Of a stretch of DNA of 64,000 nucleotides, positions 25,315 to 37,556 are shown piece after piece. The stretch lies in assembly GCA_030159075.1 (NCBI GenBank), contig BROG01000292.1, forward strand, positions 543,501 through 607,500, given 5' to 3'. Source of the stretch: Atrina japonica (Eukaryota > Mollusca > Bivalvia > Pterioida > Pinnidae). A program made the translations under genes and the position numbers. Below the pieces are notes generated by a model that did no database searches, was not told the DNA's origin, and was given only the letters and a program-made list of their open reading frames with translations. The first letter of the stretch is position 1. Each line of letters begins with the position of its first letter.

Positions 25315-25735
25315 TCTATATTTCTATGTTCATTAGTCCGGGGAGCTTTGAATAATCTGTTGTATGTAATGTCCAAAATGATACCATGAAGTCGATACTC
25401 GGGAGAACCAGCATCGGTAAAACATACTGTCATCGTAGATTTGTACAAGTCATGTAATTTTTTCAACGGGAGTGAGTATAGTTTTTTACGAATATGATGC
25501 AGACCTAATTGACGACTGACATATGGTAGAAGTTCATCGAATGAGACATTATGGATCTCGGGCTTGTTATATTTCCTTCAGCCATGGTTGTGATGTCTCC
25601 TACTGGTTCGGTCAAATAGGTTTAAAACATTTACCGATTGGCATCCAGGACTGGTAAGATTACCCACGCTATCGACATGGTCGTTGCATCCATATGGTGC
25701 AGCAGTTCCCAGCTGTCGAATTGATATTAGGTAAA
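25315..25735 (-). mobile_element. Naiad fragment: end of GIY-YIG endonuclease and linker
   Basis: On the minus strand: IRQLGTAAPYGCNDHVDSVG, then NLTSPGCQSVNVLNLFD, an in-frame TGA (25580-25578) in HG*RKYNKPEIHN, then LLPYVSRQLGLHHIRKKL and PEYRLHGIILDITYNRLFK. The same order is readable in the copies at 40.2 and 47.8 kb. This identifies an otherwise unrecognisable 66-aa open frame as the endonuclease-to-RT linker of a third Naiad lineage. Confidence 0.82.
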
Positions 25736-25889
25736 AATTTAAACAAATGGATATTCCTTTAAAACAATTTTATACAAAGATATTGAGAAAGTTTTCAATT
25801 TTTTTTCGATGGTTCACAGTGACAAAGTTTGACGGTCATGGATCAGGGTAAAGATCCCTCCCTGGGTAAACAGAAAATATAAATTTTTC

Positions 25890-26012
25890 ATCATCATCCG
25901 TGGCACCTAATCCCAACGCTCGATAAATGTGATTGCCCAGTGTCACCAGATGTGCCTATGTATCCTGAACATCCTGATAATTTATACTTTGGTATCTAAT
26001 ATCTTTTTATAT
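25890..26012 (+). mobile_element. Naiad 3' tail fragment, diverged
   Basis: GGCACCTAATCCCA, TATCCTGAACATCCTGATAA and TTTATACTTTGGTATCTAAT occur in tail order. No coding part remains. Confidence 0.65.
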
Positions 26013-26669
26013 CTACTATCCGTATACTGCGACTACATATGATTAAAAATTCCAATTATGCAAACTGCTACTAATTAATCATCAGTTATATCCTGAAAAT
26101 CCTAGCGCTTGTTTTAGTAGACTTTTTGTAGAGTAGGTTTTGTGTTTGTTTGTTAGTTAGTTTGTTTGTTTGTTTGTTTGTTTTGGTCTCCTTTTGTACC
26201 GTGAATTTTACCATCGTTCTCTTGTGGTTCTGTTGCAATGATGTATGCGTCGTCTTGTAATTTCCAGATCAAAAGTCATTTTATGGACTTCCATATTACC
26301 TTCTACACATTCTCATTCTTTTGTTTTTGTCGTTTGTCTAACATCTATTTATGACATTAATTTAGTTCACTTTTAATTATGTGTTTAAACTGGATCGATA
26401 ATTCCTCTTTCATGTTTTATATTGATGAGTTCGAAAAATCTACTGCTTACATTGAGACGGTGTTGCTACTCGATGTTCTGACTGTTTTGTGTTATCTCAA
26501 TCTTCAAGTATTTATAGTACTGGCATGTTTTGTGCATCATCACATTTAAATATTTCGACTTTGTGTTTTCTTTAATTATTTTCGGGAGGTGTTTTACCGA
26601 AAATATTGGTGAATCTCAATAAGATCAAGTCGTTCAATGTCAATGTTCGATAGTTATTTATATTCGTTT
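26013..26669. other. unassigned sequence with a (GTTT)n tract
   Basis: No coding signal was found. A (TTTG)n tract lies at about 26142-26183. Confidence 0.4.
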
Positions 26670-27560
26670 ATCATACCCGCATATGGAGTTTATATTTCAC
26701 AAATTTTCCGATATGCAAGGGTGTGTTGAACATATCAACATTTATATATAGTGAGGTAAACTACTCACTGATAAAGTATTAACACAGGATATCGAAAGCC
26801 GTGTTTGATGTCAACGTTCCGCAAATTTTACGGTCAGTATAATAATTTTGCACTCTGTTTCACTATATAAAAACCTCAGATACCAAAGCATAAATCAATA
26901 GAATGTCCAGGACATAGATACAAATCCGGTAAAAATGGACCTCTAAAAAACCAAGAGGTGGGATCAGGTGCCATGGAGGAGTAATCATCCCCTGTCGACC
27001 GGTCACACCCGCCGTGAGACCACAGTCAAGTCCAGTGAAACACGTGAGGAGTGTATCCTCGTCAGAATTGGTACAGACGTCTCAACAACCGCCAACAAAA
27101 AGGCAACTCAACATTTCACTTAGTGAAACAGAGTAATCGCAAACAATACTATTATACCGACCGTAAAACTTGCGGAACGTTGACATTAAACGCAGTTTTC
27201 GATATCCCTGTGTCAATAATTTGTCAGTGAGTAGTTTACCTCTGTATATGAAATCTTCATATGTTGTGCACGCCCTGGCATATCGGATCATTTGTGAAAT
27301 ATAAACTCCATATGCGGGTGACTATGCGAAATGTTGAGTTACCTGTTTGGTGGCGGTTGTTGAGACGTCTGTACCAATTGTGACGAGTATTCGTATTTCG
27401 CGTATTTCATTTGGATTTGACTGTGGACTCACGCTGGGTGTGACCGGTCGACAGAGGATGCTTACTCCTCCATTTCAAGAGACCCAAGTTGGTCCATTCT
27501 TTACCAGATTTGTATCTATATCCTGGACATCCTAAAAATTTATACTTTGGTATTTGAGAT
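26670..27560. mobile_element. three Naiad fragments in alternating orientation (+,-,+)
   Basis: A plus-strand end-of-RT fragment (26670-26865, with FRKFYGQYN) is followed tail to tail by a minus-strand copy (26866-27325: tail, then GGC...RKAT and MIRYARACTTYEDF). That copy is followed by a plus-strand tail (27326-27560). Inverted and tandem arrangements of this kind are a known feature of Penelope-like elements, so they may come from one complex insertion as well as from nested insertions. Confidence 0.82.
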
Positions 27561-28077
27561 TTTTTTATACATATTGACATAAAAGTGCTGATCAGTAACT
27601 ACATGTAACGACACTTTATTAATATTGTGCGCACAGTTTAGGTATATTGTGGGCACAGTTTAACTAAATTGTGCGTATAGTTTTGTTATATTGTGCACAA
27701 AGTTTAACTATATTGTGCGCACAGTTTAATTTTATCTGAATAGAAAAGAAGAGGGGCCTTATGTCGTTCACCTGGCAAATTTGTTCAACATTGAATAAGA
27801 AGTCAAAATGTCTAAATATGATATTTTCTGTGTAATTGGTTTATTTTGAAAAATGTTTTCGTTGTGACTCCTTTTGAAGCATCTATGTGTATTAGCCCCT
27901 TTGCCAACATGTGGCCTTATGTGGGGATAATTCCTGCAAAAGGTTGTTCAACCATAATTTTCTTTTAATTTGTAAATGTCTAAAACTTGATTAAAACTGA
28001 TAAACTATTAATCTTAAATTAAAATCTGATCATAAACAATCGTATGAAAAGCAAAAAACCCATGGTATGGGTTTATG

Positions 28078-28316
28078 CAAATGAGGTCGTAAGTTCGAGT
28101 CCAGTCGGCGGCAGGTTGGTTTCCTGTCTTTCGGATGAGACAGTAAAAACTGAGGTCCCGTGTTACAATACGTGTGGGCACGTTAAATAACCCTCACTGG
28201 TCAATGGCCGTAAATGCCGATCATAGGCCAAAATGTGAAGCGCTTCACCGGCATTTGGTGACGTCTCTATATGAGTGAAAGCTTCTTGAGTGGGACGTTA
28301 AACAACAATAAACAAA
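28078..28316 (+). mobile_element. tRNA-derived SINE, head-truncated
   Basis: The reading is AGTTCGAGTCCAGTCGGCGG (B-box region), TTTCGGATGAGACAGTAAAA, the CGGCATTTGGTGACGTCTCT region and GACGTTAAACAACAATAAAC. It is the same family as the minus-strand copy in the 3.2-kb minisatellite. It lies inside the inverted-repeat element. Confidence 0.85.
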
Positions 28317-28919
28317 CCAAACTTACCAGGAACTAACCGTGTATGAAGCAACATAGCTTTTAACAACGCCAAGGGCCTAGGTTCCATATGGCTCCAAATT
28401 GGGCAAAAAAGGGGGCAAAACATGGTAATCTTCTCATAAACCGAATGGATGGTTACATTTCTGTCAAATCTGGTATGCATCATTGTCAAGTCCACAGCTA
28501 CGTTTTAAAATGAAATTGACAATACCCCAACCGCCAGGTTATATGGATTTTACCATAGACATATTGTATCCAAAGATATATTATAAAGTTGCTTATTGGG
28601 CCTCTTTTTAAGTATTCAGATAAATTTTGCGCACAATATAGTTAAACCATTTTGACAAAGTGTCAAGGTCATGGGGTCGAAGGTTAAGGTCAAAGGCACG
28701 TAAGTAAACAAACATAATTTTAAAGAAACTATCCCCATATTAAGCCGCACAATGATTGCAAAGGAAAAGGTGCTAAGACACATAGAGGCTCCAAAAGGAG
28801 TCATAACTGGAAACATCTTTAAAAATCAACTAATTAAACAGTAAATATCATCTGCTAGAAAATTTTAATTCTTATGCAATGTTGAACAATTTGCCAGGTG
28901 AACGTCCTAAGGCCCCATT

Positions 28920-29690
28920 GGGCCTCTTCTCAAATAATTAGATATGGTTAAACTATGCGCACAATATAATTAAACCGTGCGCATAATATAACTAAACTTT
29001 GCGCAAAATATACCTCAATTGTTCGCATAATATAGTTAAACCGGATGCACAATATAGCTAAATTGTGCGCACAATATAACTAAACTGTGTGCATAATATA
29101 ACTAAACATTTCAAACAATATAGCTAAACTGTGCACACAATATAACTTAAGTGTGCGCACAAAATAATGTTAAACTGTGCGCACAAAACAACTTAATTGC
29201 GCACAATATAATATCTGTTAAACTGTCCTCACAGTATTGCTGAACTGTGCCAATTTAACTAAACTGTGCGCACAATATATCTAAATTGTTCGTAAAGTGT
29301 AACTTAACTTTGCGCACAATATATCTAAGCTGTGAGCACAATATAGTTAAACTGCGCACAATATAACTAAACTGAGCACATTATAATGAATGTTAAACTG
29401 TGCGCACAATATAACTAAACTGTTTGCGTAATATAACTAAACAGTGCAAACAATATAGCTAAACTGTGCACACAATATAGCTAAACTATGTGCACAATAT
29501 AGCTAAACTGCGCACAACATATTTAAAATGTGCGCACAATATACCTAAACTGTACGTGCAATGTAACATAACATTGTGCACAATGTAGTTAAACTGTACG
29601 CACAATATAATTAAACTCTGCGCACTATGTAGTATTTGTTCAACTGTGCTTTCAATATAACTAAATAATAAATAATAAAACGACATTTTG
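28920..29690. repeat. minisatellite, ~22-bp unit
   Basis: About 33 diverged units centred on CTGTGCGCACAATATAACTA run across this interval. GTGCGCAC is self-complementary within the unit. Units of the same kind in inverted orientation lie at 27620-27735. Confidence 0.92.
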
Positions 29691-30081
29691 TACTGTATTC
29701 TCTCTCACTAACGGGGCGCCGTAGTAAATTCAAAAGATTGAGCAGAATGACTAAAATATAGTAGGTGTGGTCGCTATCATTTCGTCCGAATCACATCGTG
29801 AACCGTTTGTTATAGGTGATATAATAAAAGAACTAAGGATAATTTCCCGATTTCAGTAATGGCCATCCTTTGAAAAAAGGTACCATTGAGGATGTAACAT
29901 TTAAACATCGATTGATGATTCATCTTGTGATACCTGATTTTACCTTTGCATTCTTGAGTAGATTTGCTTACGGATGTACGCCATTATTAACAATATTTTT
30001 ATTGAGCGCATTAATTATGAAAGATACCAAACAAAACAAATATACCGGATAATACAACAAGTAGAAAGTAAACTATACTAC

Positions 30082-30113
<32 letters not shown>

Positions 30114-30176
30114 GTGGCGACAGCGATGATTACGATCCCGATGGCGACGGCGGTGACGGCGACGACGACGACGACG

Positions 30177-30269
<93 letters not shown>

Positions 30270-32206
30270 TTGACGGCGACGACGATGGCAATGGATCATT
30301 TGCTTTTGATATCAAGATCATATTAATATGATCAACGTTATTATACCTATGAAAATCCAGGTTCACATTTTCCAATTTGATATCTTAGAAGGTTTTGAAT
30401 TTGATGATAATTGTGTCGTTTGCAAACTTAAGTCATGCGCTCACTTTTAAATTTTTCATTTTAAATTTAGCAATTGATAATTGTATAAAGTCATTACATC
30501 CTCCGATGTAGAATATAACAATAAAGTACATACTATACACCCTGATTTAGTAACGAACTCACTTACTTGGAATAATTTGTGAAACAGATATACGTGTTTT
30601 AAAGATGTCAACATACAAATGGATAAACTGCCTGTGAATTTACGTTTCATCTCAGGACAAGGTAACGTTTTGTCGTGAATAATACGCCAATGTTATTTTC
30701 CGCAATAATGCGAAGAACAATAGCATCTTTCACGATGTTGTGATGTAATGTGGTAATTTGTTTTCAAGTATATATCTTTACAGATGTTTCAGTTATAAAT
30801 TGTTTATTATTACGCATATAAAGATAAGCTTACATTTGTATATACTTAATGTAAAATCCATCGCTATGCTCTTTCCTTCTAGTGATTTGTGCCCGAAAAA
30901 ATAAATATTCATCAGTATGCGTGTCCCACGTATCTAATGACAGAAGTTGTAGTCCGCAGCGTATTTTATCACGTGGTCTGTTGACTGACGATGTATAAAT
31001 TGATGTTCATGAAATCTTTAATGGGTAAAGAATCATACAATGTGATATGTATTCATAATCTCGGTAGCCCGAACTAATTGGCGAAAAAAAAAACGACTAG
31101 TTATTATTTCTATCCAGAGGTACCAAACGATGATAAAAACGAACTGATGGAACAACACATACTATTGATTGCAATAGTAATTGTTGACACATAATACCGT
31201 ATCTATCTGTCGCTCAGTATAAACCGACAGTAAAACCTACTTTAGCGGAAACCTGTGTATCAAGAATCGCTGATCACAAAGAGTGTTTTCTGCTCTCCCA
31301 AATAGTACTATTGGTGTACAAATCAGCGTCTATATAAAGACTATATAAAGACTGGTTCTGGTGTGTCCTTGCAAAGGACTTTAGTTTCACCGTATGTTAA
31401 ATCCAACCTGATTTTGGTGTACCACATCAGTTACAACTTCAATTTTCTCTGGTACACTTAGTTTTTCTCCAACTGAACCTAGTTAGTCTTAACTCTTAAT
31501 TTAGCTTTAACCGAGAAAAACAAGGTTTAACTGGGGAAAGTCTAGTTTCCGTAGATCTAATTCACACACATAACTTAAACCAAGCTTTTCTCCGGAAGGT
31601 TTCCAATTTAATTGAGCAAAACAGCGGCGATATAAGGACAATGACTAATTGTGTGACTTTGGTGAAGTTAAATCTGATTTTTCTCAGATAAACTTAGTTT
31701 TTCTCTTTTTTTACGCCAGTTAGATATGATTATTCCTCAGATTCACATTGATCAGTGTAGTACTAGTTACAGTCGAGAAAAGCTGGGTTCAAATCATTAA
31801 TAATTTTATCAAGTACGTTTATTGAATAATTAAGCTGATCTGATAAGGAAACTCACACACAATATTTGAGCCTTACGCAGTCATGACGTTTGGACACTAA
31901 GTTTATCAATGATTTTTTATGAATAATTAAACATACGATGAATAACAGTATATATACGATTGAGGTATTCCTACAGTATTTGCGTGTATTTGCTATTGTC
32001 AAAATTCTGTCCAGACTATCATCGGTAAATTTACAAAATTTTAAAATTTAGTTCATTGTTTTAGATGTTCAGCAGAGAATGCAATCTATTTTATAACGCG
32101 GGCTGTTCAAATGATAAATAAAATGAAATAATGTATTGCATGAAATAGTATTTTTAGACGTAAAGGAAATGAAATATTATTTTTGTAATCAATGATTATC
32201 TGCTAG
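29691..32206. other. unassigned sequence with a trinucleotide repeat block
   Basis: No gene was found in this 2.5 kb. Positions 30083-30290 are (GAT)n, degenerate GAC and (CTG)n trinucleotides; open frames there are artefacts. The part at 31430-31800 has scattered CTTAGTTTTTCTC motifs without clear periodicity. Confidence 0.45.
30083..30290. repeat. compound trinucleotide microsatellite
   Basis: (GAT)n, then GAC-rich sequence, (CTG)n of about 16 units and again (GAT)n of about 17 units. Confidence 0.97.
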
Positions 32207-32455
32207 CGGGCCTCCGTGGCAATGTGGTTAGAGCATTGTGGTTTAAATATGAATTCTTCCTCATCCTGTCAGAGCACGTTCGAGTCCCGCTGGAACCTAA
32301 GCTGATTTTTATTTTTGATTTTTGCCAGTTTACTTGCAGAAGGCCGATGGAATCTTCCCAAGAACATTGTAACCAGGTTCTCTCATCACCATTAAAACTG
32401 ACAGCCAGCATATCACAGAAAACGTGTTTAGCGTGGCATGTTTTGATTATGTAAC
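32207..32455 (+). mobile_element. tRNA-derived SINE, second family
   Basis: The head GGGCCTCCGTGGCAATGTGG, with TTAGAGCA (A-box-like) and GTTCGAGTCCCGCTGG (B box) about 50 bp later, is tRNA-like but not a foldable tRNA gene. The body differs from the 3.2-kb SINE family. Confidence 0.7.
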
Positions 32456-32537
32456 CGTTACACTTGTCACTTATTATATATGTATTGCTATTGCATGTCA
32501 ACCAATGTAATGGATACTGTTCAATTACAAACAGGTT

Positions 32538-32933
32538 TTGCAGTGCCTAGACATCAACCATCTTCTACACAACACTGTCACATGTTCATGTACTTCATGT
32601 CCTTTTAAATACAATCCTATTGGGCATGCCATCACCGGCGACGTTTCTATTGTTGAAAATGAAAGCCTCCAAAATCTTATTTTAAGGGGCCCTAAATACC
32701 AGGAAGCCCGTTCCTTTAATTGGCGTCAGAATTTCAGTTTAGTTATGGATTCTGTCGAAGATTATGTCAGACGATGGGTCAAACATGAAGACGCAGAACC
32801 AGACATTTTGTCTGAATGGCCTAAAGCCATACGATGGTTGATAAAACCTGGTATTCGAAAACTTAAAGGAACTATGAAAACACGTTATCCCTCTGTATTT
32901 AGTGATCCAGAAGTAGTAACTGAAATAACATGA
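32538..32933 (+). pseudogene. Naiad CxC linker and RT N-terminus
   Basis: The CxC-type linker (TCSCTSCPFKYNPIGH) and the N-terminal RT extension (WRQNFSLVMDSVEDYVRRW, then RKLKGTMKTRYPSVFSDPE) are open here. A frameshift follows at about 32930. Confidence 0.85.
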
Positions 32934-33512
32934 CCAATATGTACTGGTACCAGCAGACAAAGCCTCACATAATATAGATTTTATTTGTGAGGCACATTAC
33001 TATAATTGTTTATTAAAAGAACTTGGGTTTAATGCGAATTCTGGAAATCCTACATACACACGTAGCTCACTTTCAAAGGAGGAGATCCTTCAAAATCACG
33101 TGTCCGTATTACGCTTTTTTGATATACCTACAACGGAGAACGATTTCGACCTACCACATTTATATTGGATACCTAAACTTCATAAAACCCCATATAAGCA
33201 AAGATACATAGCAGGGTCCAGCAAATGGTCTACCAAACCTTTATCGTTACTCCTTACCAAGATATTGACAGCCGTTAAGGAGAAACTTCAACAATACTGT
33301 ACAGTTGCTTATTTCAGAATCAGATGTGGATACTTAAAAATTCTTAACAGCTTTTAGAAAATTTGAAGGCACATAATTTTTCTCGAATTCAGAGTATAAA
33401 AACTTCCACTCTACACACAAATATTCCACATTAAATAATAAAAGAAAGACTTTTTAGCATCATAGACAACTGTTTTTTCACTAAAGGTAGTACCCGAAAA
33501 TTTTAATATCTA

Positions 33513-34134
33513 GTGATTGGCTATCAGGATACTTATTTCGTCAAACACCACTCTGATTCTACACATAAATACACTGAAGTTGATAATAAAAACATGCTGG
33601 AATTTCTAATAGACAATATATTTGTAATGTTCCCAAGACGTGGTCTTTCAACAAATTATCGGCATTCCTATGGGAACCAATTGTGCCCCTTTATTGGCCG
33701 ACCTGTTCCTTTATTCATACGAAGCAGACTTCAACTAGAAACTGCTGAATCAAAAGAAGAAAAAGTTAACGGTGTCCTTTAATTTGACATTTAGATACAT
33801 CAAGGATGTTTTGTCAATTAATAATGACAATTTTCATACATATGTCAATGTGATATATCCCAGCAAACTAGAAATTAAAGATACAACAGAATCAAGCACA
33901 CACGCTTCATACTTAGACATTTTACTTAATATAGACACAGACGGGAAATTACCAAGTAAGCTATACGACAAACGCGTAAATTCTCCACATTTAAGTAGTA
34001 ATATCACTCAGTCACCCGCATATGGAGTATATATGTCACAAATGATCCGATATGCCAGGGCGTGTACAACATATGAAGATTTCATATACAGAGGTAAACT
34101 ACTCACTGACAAATTATTGACACAGGGATATTGA
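33513..34134 (+). pseudogene. Naiad RT palm/thumb, broken
   Basis: Overlapping open stretches show DTYFVKHHSDSTHKYTEVD, a frameshifted GTNCAPLLADLFLYSYEAD region, then FRYIKDVLSINNDNFHTYVN, in which the catalytic YIDD has become YIKD, and the thumb. The loss of the first catalytic Asp and the frameshifts make it non-functional. Confidence 0.85.
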
Positions 34135-34545
34135 AAACCGCGTTTAACGTCAACGTTGCGCAAAGTTTACGGTCGGTATAATAGTATTGTTTGCGACTAC
34201 TCTGTTTCACGAAGTGCAATGTTGAGTTGCCTTTTCGTTGGCGGTCGGTATAATAGTATTGTTTGCGACTACTCTGTTTCACGAAGTGCAATGTTGAGTT
34301 GCCTTTTCGTTGGCGGTTGTTGAGACGTCTGTACCAATTGTGACGAGGATACACTCCTCACGTATTTTATTGGACTTGACTGTGGACTCACGGCAGGTGT
34401 GACCGGTCGACATGGGATGCTTACTCCTCCATGGCACCTGATCCCACCTCTTGGTTTCCAGGGGCCCGCGTTTGTCCATTTTTAACGGATTTGTATCTAT
34501 GTCCTAAACATTCTATCGATTTATACTTTGGTATATGAGATTAGT

Positions 34546-34710
34546 TGTATTTAAATATATGTGCGTAAATGTGAACGAGACACGAACTCCTTTGTGTAAA
34601 CTCACTTCAGTGAGGAGATTATATAATTTCACACGGGAAAATCTGTCGTGGACTGAATTTGCAGCGGAAACAGCTACATAAAAACTTGACTTCAAACTGA
34701 ATGTTCTTAG

Positions 34711-34753
<43 letters not shown>

Positions 34754-35261
34754 TATTATTTACAAATCAGATTTTTCTCTAACAAGATTAATAATTAAAA
34801 AGTTCCTGTTCATATCTAATAAAACCAAAATAATATATCTTCTAATACACAGAGAATCATAACTCTATCAAGTTGTTTACGTACCTGTCTTTCAGAAGTT
34901 ATTTGTTGAATACCTTAAATGAAAAGCAAACATTAATTCCTAAGACGACTAGAATTTCCTGATTTCACGTCTTTTATAAAGGAATATGCATGTGTCTGTA
35001 TATACAATTATATGCGTACCTTGAACATCTATTAACGTAATACTTAAATCACTCATGGGTTTAATGACAAAAATGTGTGTATTTAGCTTTGATATGGTAA
35101 TTAAATGTTTATTATTAAATATTTATTATTCTACACAAATAGGGAAACACAAGCTGTAACTTATGTAAATAATGTACGTGTTCTTGCTGCATTCAATATC
35201 ATACAATGGCAAATCTGACATATATTCATTTACAAAGTGTATTTTTTTCTATTACTCACCA
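34546..35261. other. unassigned sequence with (TA)n
   Basis: No coding signal was found. A (TA)n tract lies at 34717-34745, about 175 bp past a Naiad tail end. Confidence 0.4.
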
Positions 35262-36930
35262 GGTGTCCGGAATGAGTCAGCGTTTTCTGCTGGCATGCCC
35301 CACCCGTCGCAAATGTTCCATGAAAACCTTTCTAGTTCGATGAACGGATAAAAAGTTCAAGTTCCGTGAAAAGCATGATTGTTGAAACGGAGTCACTGTC
35401 TGTGGCCGTGATCCAGAATACTATCTAATATCTCTGAGAGGGGGGCTTCATAATGTTTAACAATATTCCAGTATCGACCATAAAACTTATTAAACGACGA
35501 CTCCAAGCGTTCAACAACGTAACCTTGTGTAAGTGGTTTACTGGCTACTCGTTTATATCTTAGAATTAAATATTCATAAGAAGAGCATGCCTGGCATAAC
35601 GCATAACGTATAAGTTGTGAAATGAAAACGCCATAGGCAGGAGAAGATGGAATATTACTACTTAGAAACGAGAAGTTTGTGATATGGGAATTGAAATCGG
35701 CTCGTTTGTCATAGAGGCATGTGTGAAGTTGACCGTCTTTTCCAATCGACAGGAGTAAATCTAGGTAAGGAACAGATGTGTTGCTCTCTGTCGTCTCACT
35801 GATCTATAGCTCAACAGGATACATCTGGCCGAGGTAATTCTGAAATTCTGAAATATTTATGGACAGAACATCGTCGATATACCTGTAAGTTAAATTGAAC
35901 CGAGATGCTAACTGTTTGTTTCCTTTGGAGAGACTGTATAAATTCCGCTTCATATGAATACAAAAAATATGTCAGCCAAGAGAGATGCACAATTGATACC
36001 CACTGGAATGTCGACAATCTGTCGGAAAACGAAGATGTTATCTACTAGAAACCCCAACATTTTGATAATATCGTCTTCAGTGTACTTGTTAATAGAATCA
36101 GCGTGTTCCTTGACAAAATAAGGTTCTTCATGACCTAACACCAAATATTTATATCTGCGATTTCCATTTTTATATACAAAAGAGTTTTGTATAATAAATG
36201 TTAATTTGTTTTCGAGCTTTTGATGAGAGATTGTTGTGTAAAGGGTCAAAAGACTTGATGCTTGTAATATTTTGAAATTTGGATATTTTAAATGTTCTAG
36301 CTATTCCTTTGTATTCTTTAGGATCCACATCTGAATGACTTCGCTTCTTGAATAGGCCGTAATATAGTACTTCTGAAGACCTTGTTTAATATGTGTTAGA
36401 CGTTTGGTAAACAAAATAGATACAGGCTTGGTGGAACACTTAGATGATCCCGCAATGGAGTGATGTTCATAGGGATTTCTGTGCATCTTCGGAATCCAAT
36501 AAATATATGGCAATTCAAGCTCCGTGTCACCTGTGGGTATTCCAAACGAAGCTAGAACAGCTTTATGATTATCTAATATTTCAGAGGTAGAGAAATCGGT
36601 TAGAGAGTATGTAGGATTTCCAGGAAGTGTGTTTAGTCCTCTTATCGGATGCTGAAGTAGTATCGCCTGCAGACAAATGTGAAGTTGTTAGATGCTTTGT
36701 CAGCAGGAACGATGATGAAATTTCATAGAGACGGGAAAGTTCTCTGATAACATCAAGGTCACGAAAAATTGAATTATGTATTGCTTTGACACAATGTTTA
36801 AGTCGTCGAATTCTTCATTGAAGAACATTACTGATCGACTTAATCCACTACAAAAGAGTATCAGGTTCGACATCTTTTTAGCCCAGCGTATAGCATACTC
36901 TTCACATGCGTCCATGATAATTAAACACTT
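35262..36930 (-). mobile_element. Naiad-type PLE, subfamily 2, RT region, inactive
   Basis: On the minus strand this runs from RWAKKMSNLIL (36890) through a frameshifted finger region, LPYIYWIPKMHRNPYEHH, SRSEVIQMWILKN, LYTTISHQKLENKL, GNRRYKYLVLGHEEPYF and an altered GINCASLLADIFF (extra T, frameshift). The thumb and the subfamily-2 3' end (GGCATGCCAGCAGAAAACGC, 35300-35275) follow. It resembles the copy at 22.3-24.5 kb. Confidence 0.85.
35950..36249 (-). pseudogene. Naiad RT fragment, subfamily 2
   Basis: The open frame has TLYTTISHQKLENKL, GNRRYKYLVLGHEEPYFVKE, DDIIKMLGFLVDNIF and CASLLADIFF, the RT motif A-B region. An extra T in a T-run shifts the frame before the YIDD motif; the same extra T occurs in the copy at 42 kb. 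Confidence 0.83.
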
Positions 36931-37044
36931 TTATTGTTGAACGTTTTTACATAAACATGTGTCGAAAAATTTTTTAATGTAAGCGCATTGACTTTTAGCA
37001 TGGTTTCATCTGTTTATCAACATGCTGATATTGCATGTACAATC

Positions 37045-37171
<127 letters not shown>

Positions 37172-37556
37172 TAGAATACGGCTGTACAATGTCGTACATG
37201 TCGAAGTTAAGAGAAAACAATACACTACAAAAACAATTCTGGGTATGTCATTTGACCTGAGTATCATTACCATGTATAAACACCAAAATATGAGAATGTG
37301 TCACCGACCTTGTCAAGACTATCGTTAATTTATTTGTCGGTTGAATTTCAATAGTTTAACGACAAAACAAATCAATAATGACGTTCCCGGGGACATTGGT
37401 CGCATCTTGAACATGGTCTTAACTTGAAATCCCTGTTAGATTATAATTCTATTGAACATGCTTACAACTATAACGCACGTAAATTACATTACGTAAATTC
37501 TGCGGTACAAGAATACACCAACATTAATGAATGCTGTGTTATACATAAAAAAGTCA

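Larger units (their letters stand above)
27605..29690. mobile_element. large inverted-repeat element with minisatellite arms
   Basis: The left arm (27605-27970) and right arm (29690-28600) are inverted copies. Both carry, from outside in, a run of ~22-bp units (GCGCACAATATAGTTAAACT on the right, its complement on the left), then AGAAGAGG..CC.TA.G.CGTTCACCTGGCAAA, then about 200 bp of roughly 70% matching sequence with TGACTCCTTTTG. The right minisatellite is much longer, about 770 bp. Between the arms lie a SINE (28078-28316) and noncoding sequence. No transposase is present, so this would be a nonautonomous element. Confidence 0.7.
32515..34545 (+). mobile_element. Naiad-type PLE, subfamily 1, lacking the endonuclease
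   Basis: The copy starts at the linker (VLQCLDINHLLHNTVTC with a CSC motif, then PFKYNPIGHAITGD). It runs through the RT N-terminal region (SFNWRQNFSLVMDSVEDY), LPHLYWIPKLHKTPYKQRY, a damaged motif A region, YVNVIYP, the thumb QMIRYARACTTYEDF, and a complete tail ending near 34540. It has frameshifts, and a TAA shared with the copy at 47.7-50.4 kb where RRYKYLVLG is expected. A ~100-bp segment just before the tail (34160-34310) is tandemly duplicated. Confidence 0.88.

Noticed and set aside
28920..29690. CRISPR array
   Set aside because: The regular units are contiguous tandem repeats without unique spacers, in a eukaryotic intron/retroelement context. The same applies to the arrays at 2.5, 7.5, 46.6 and 54.5 kb.
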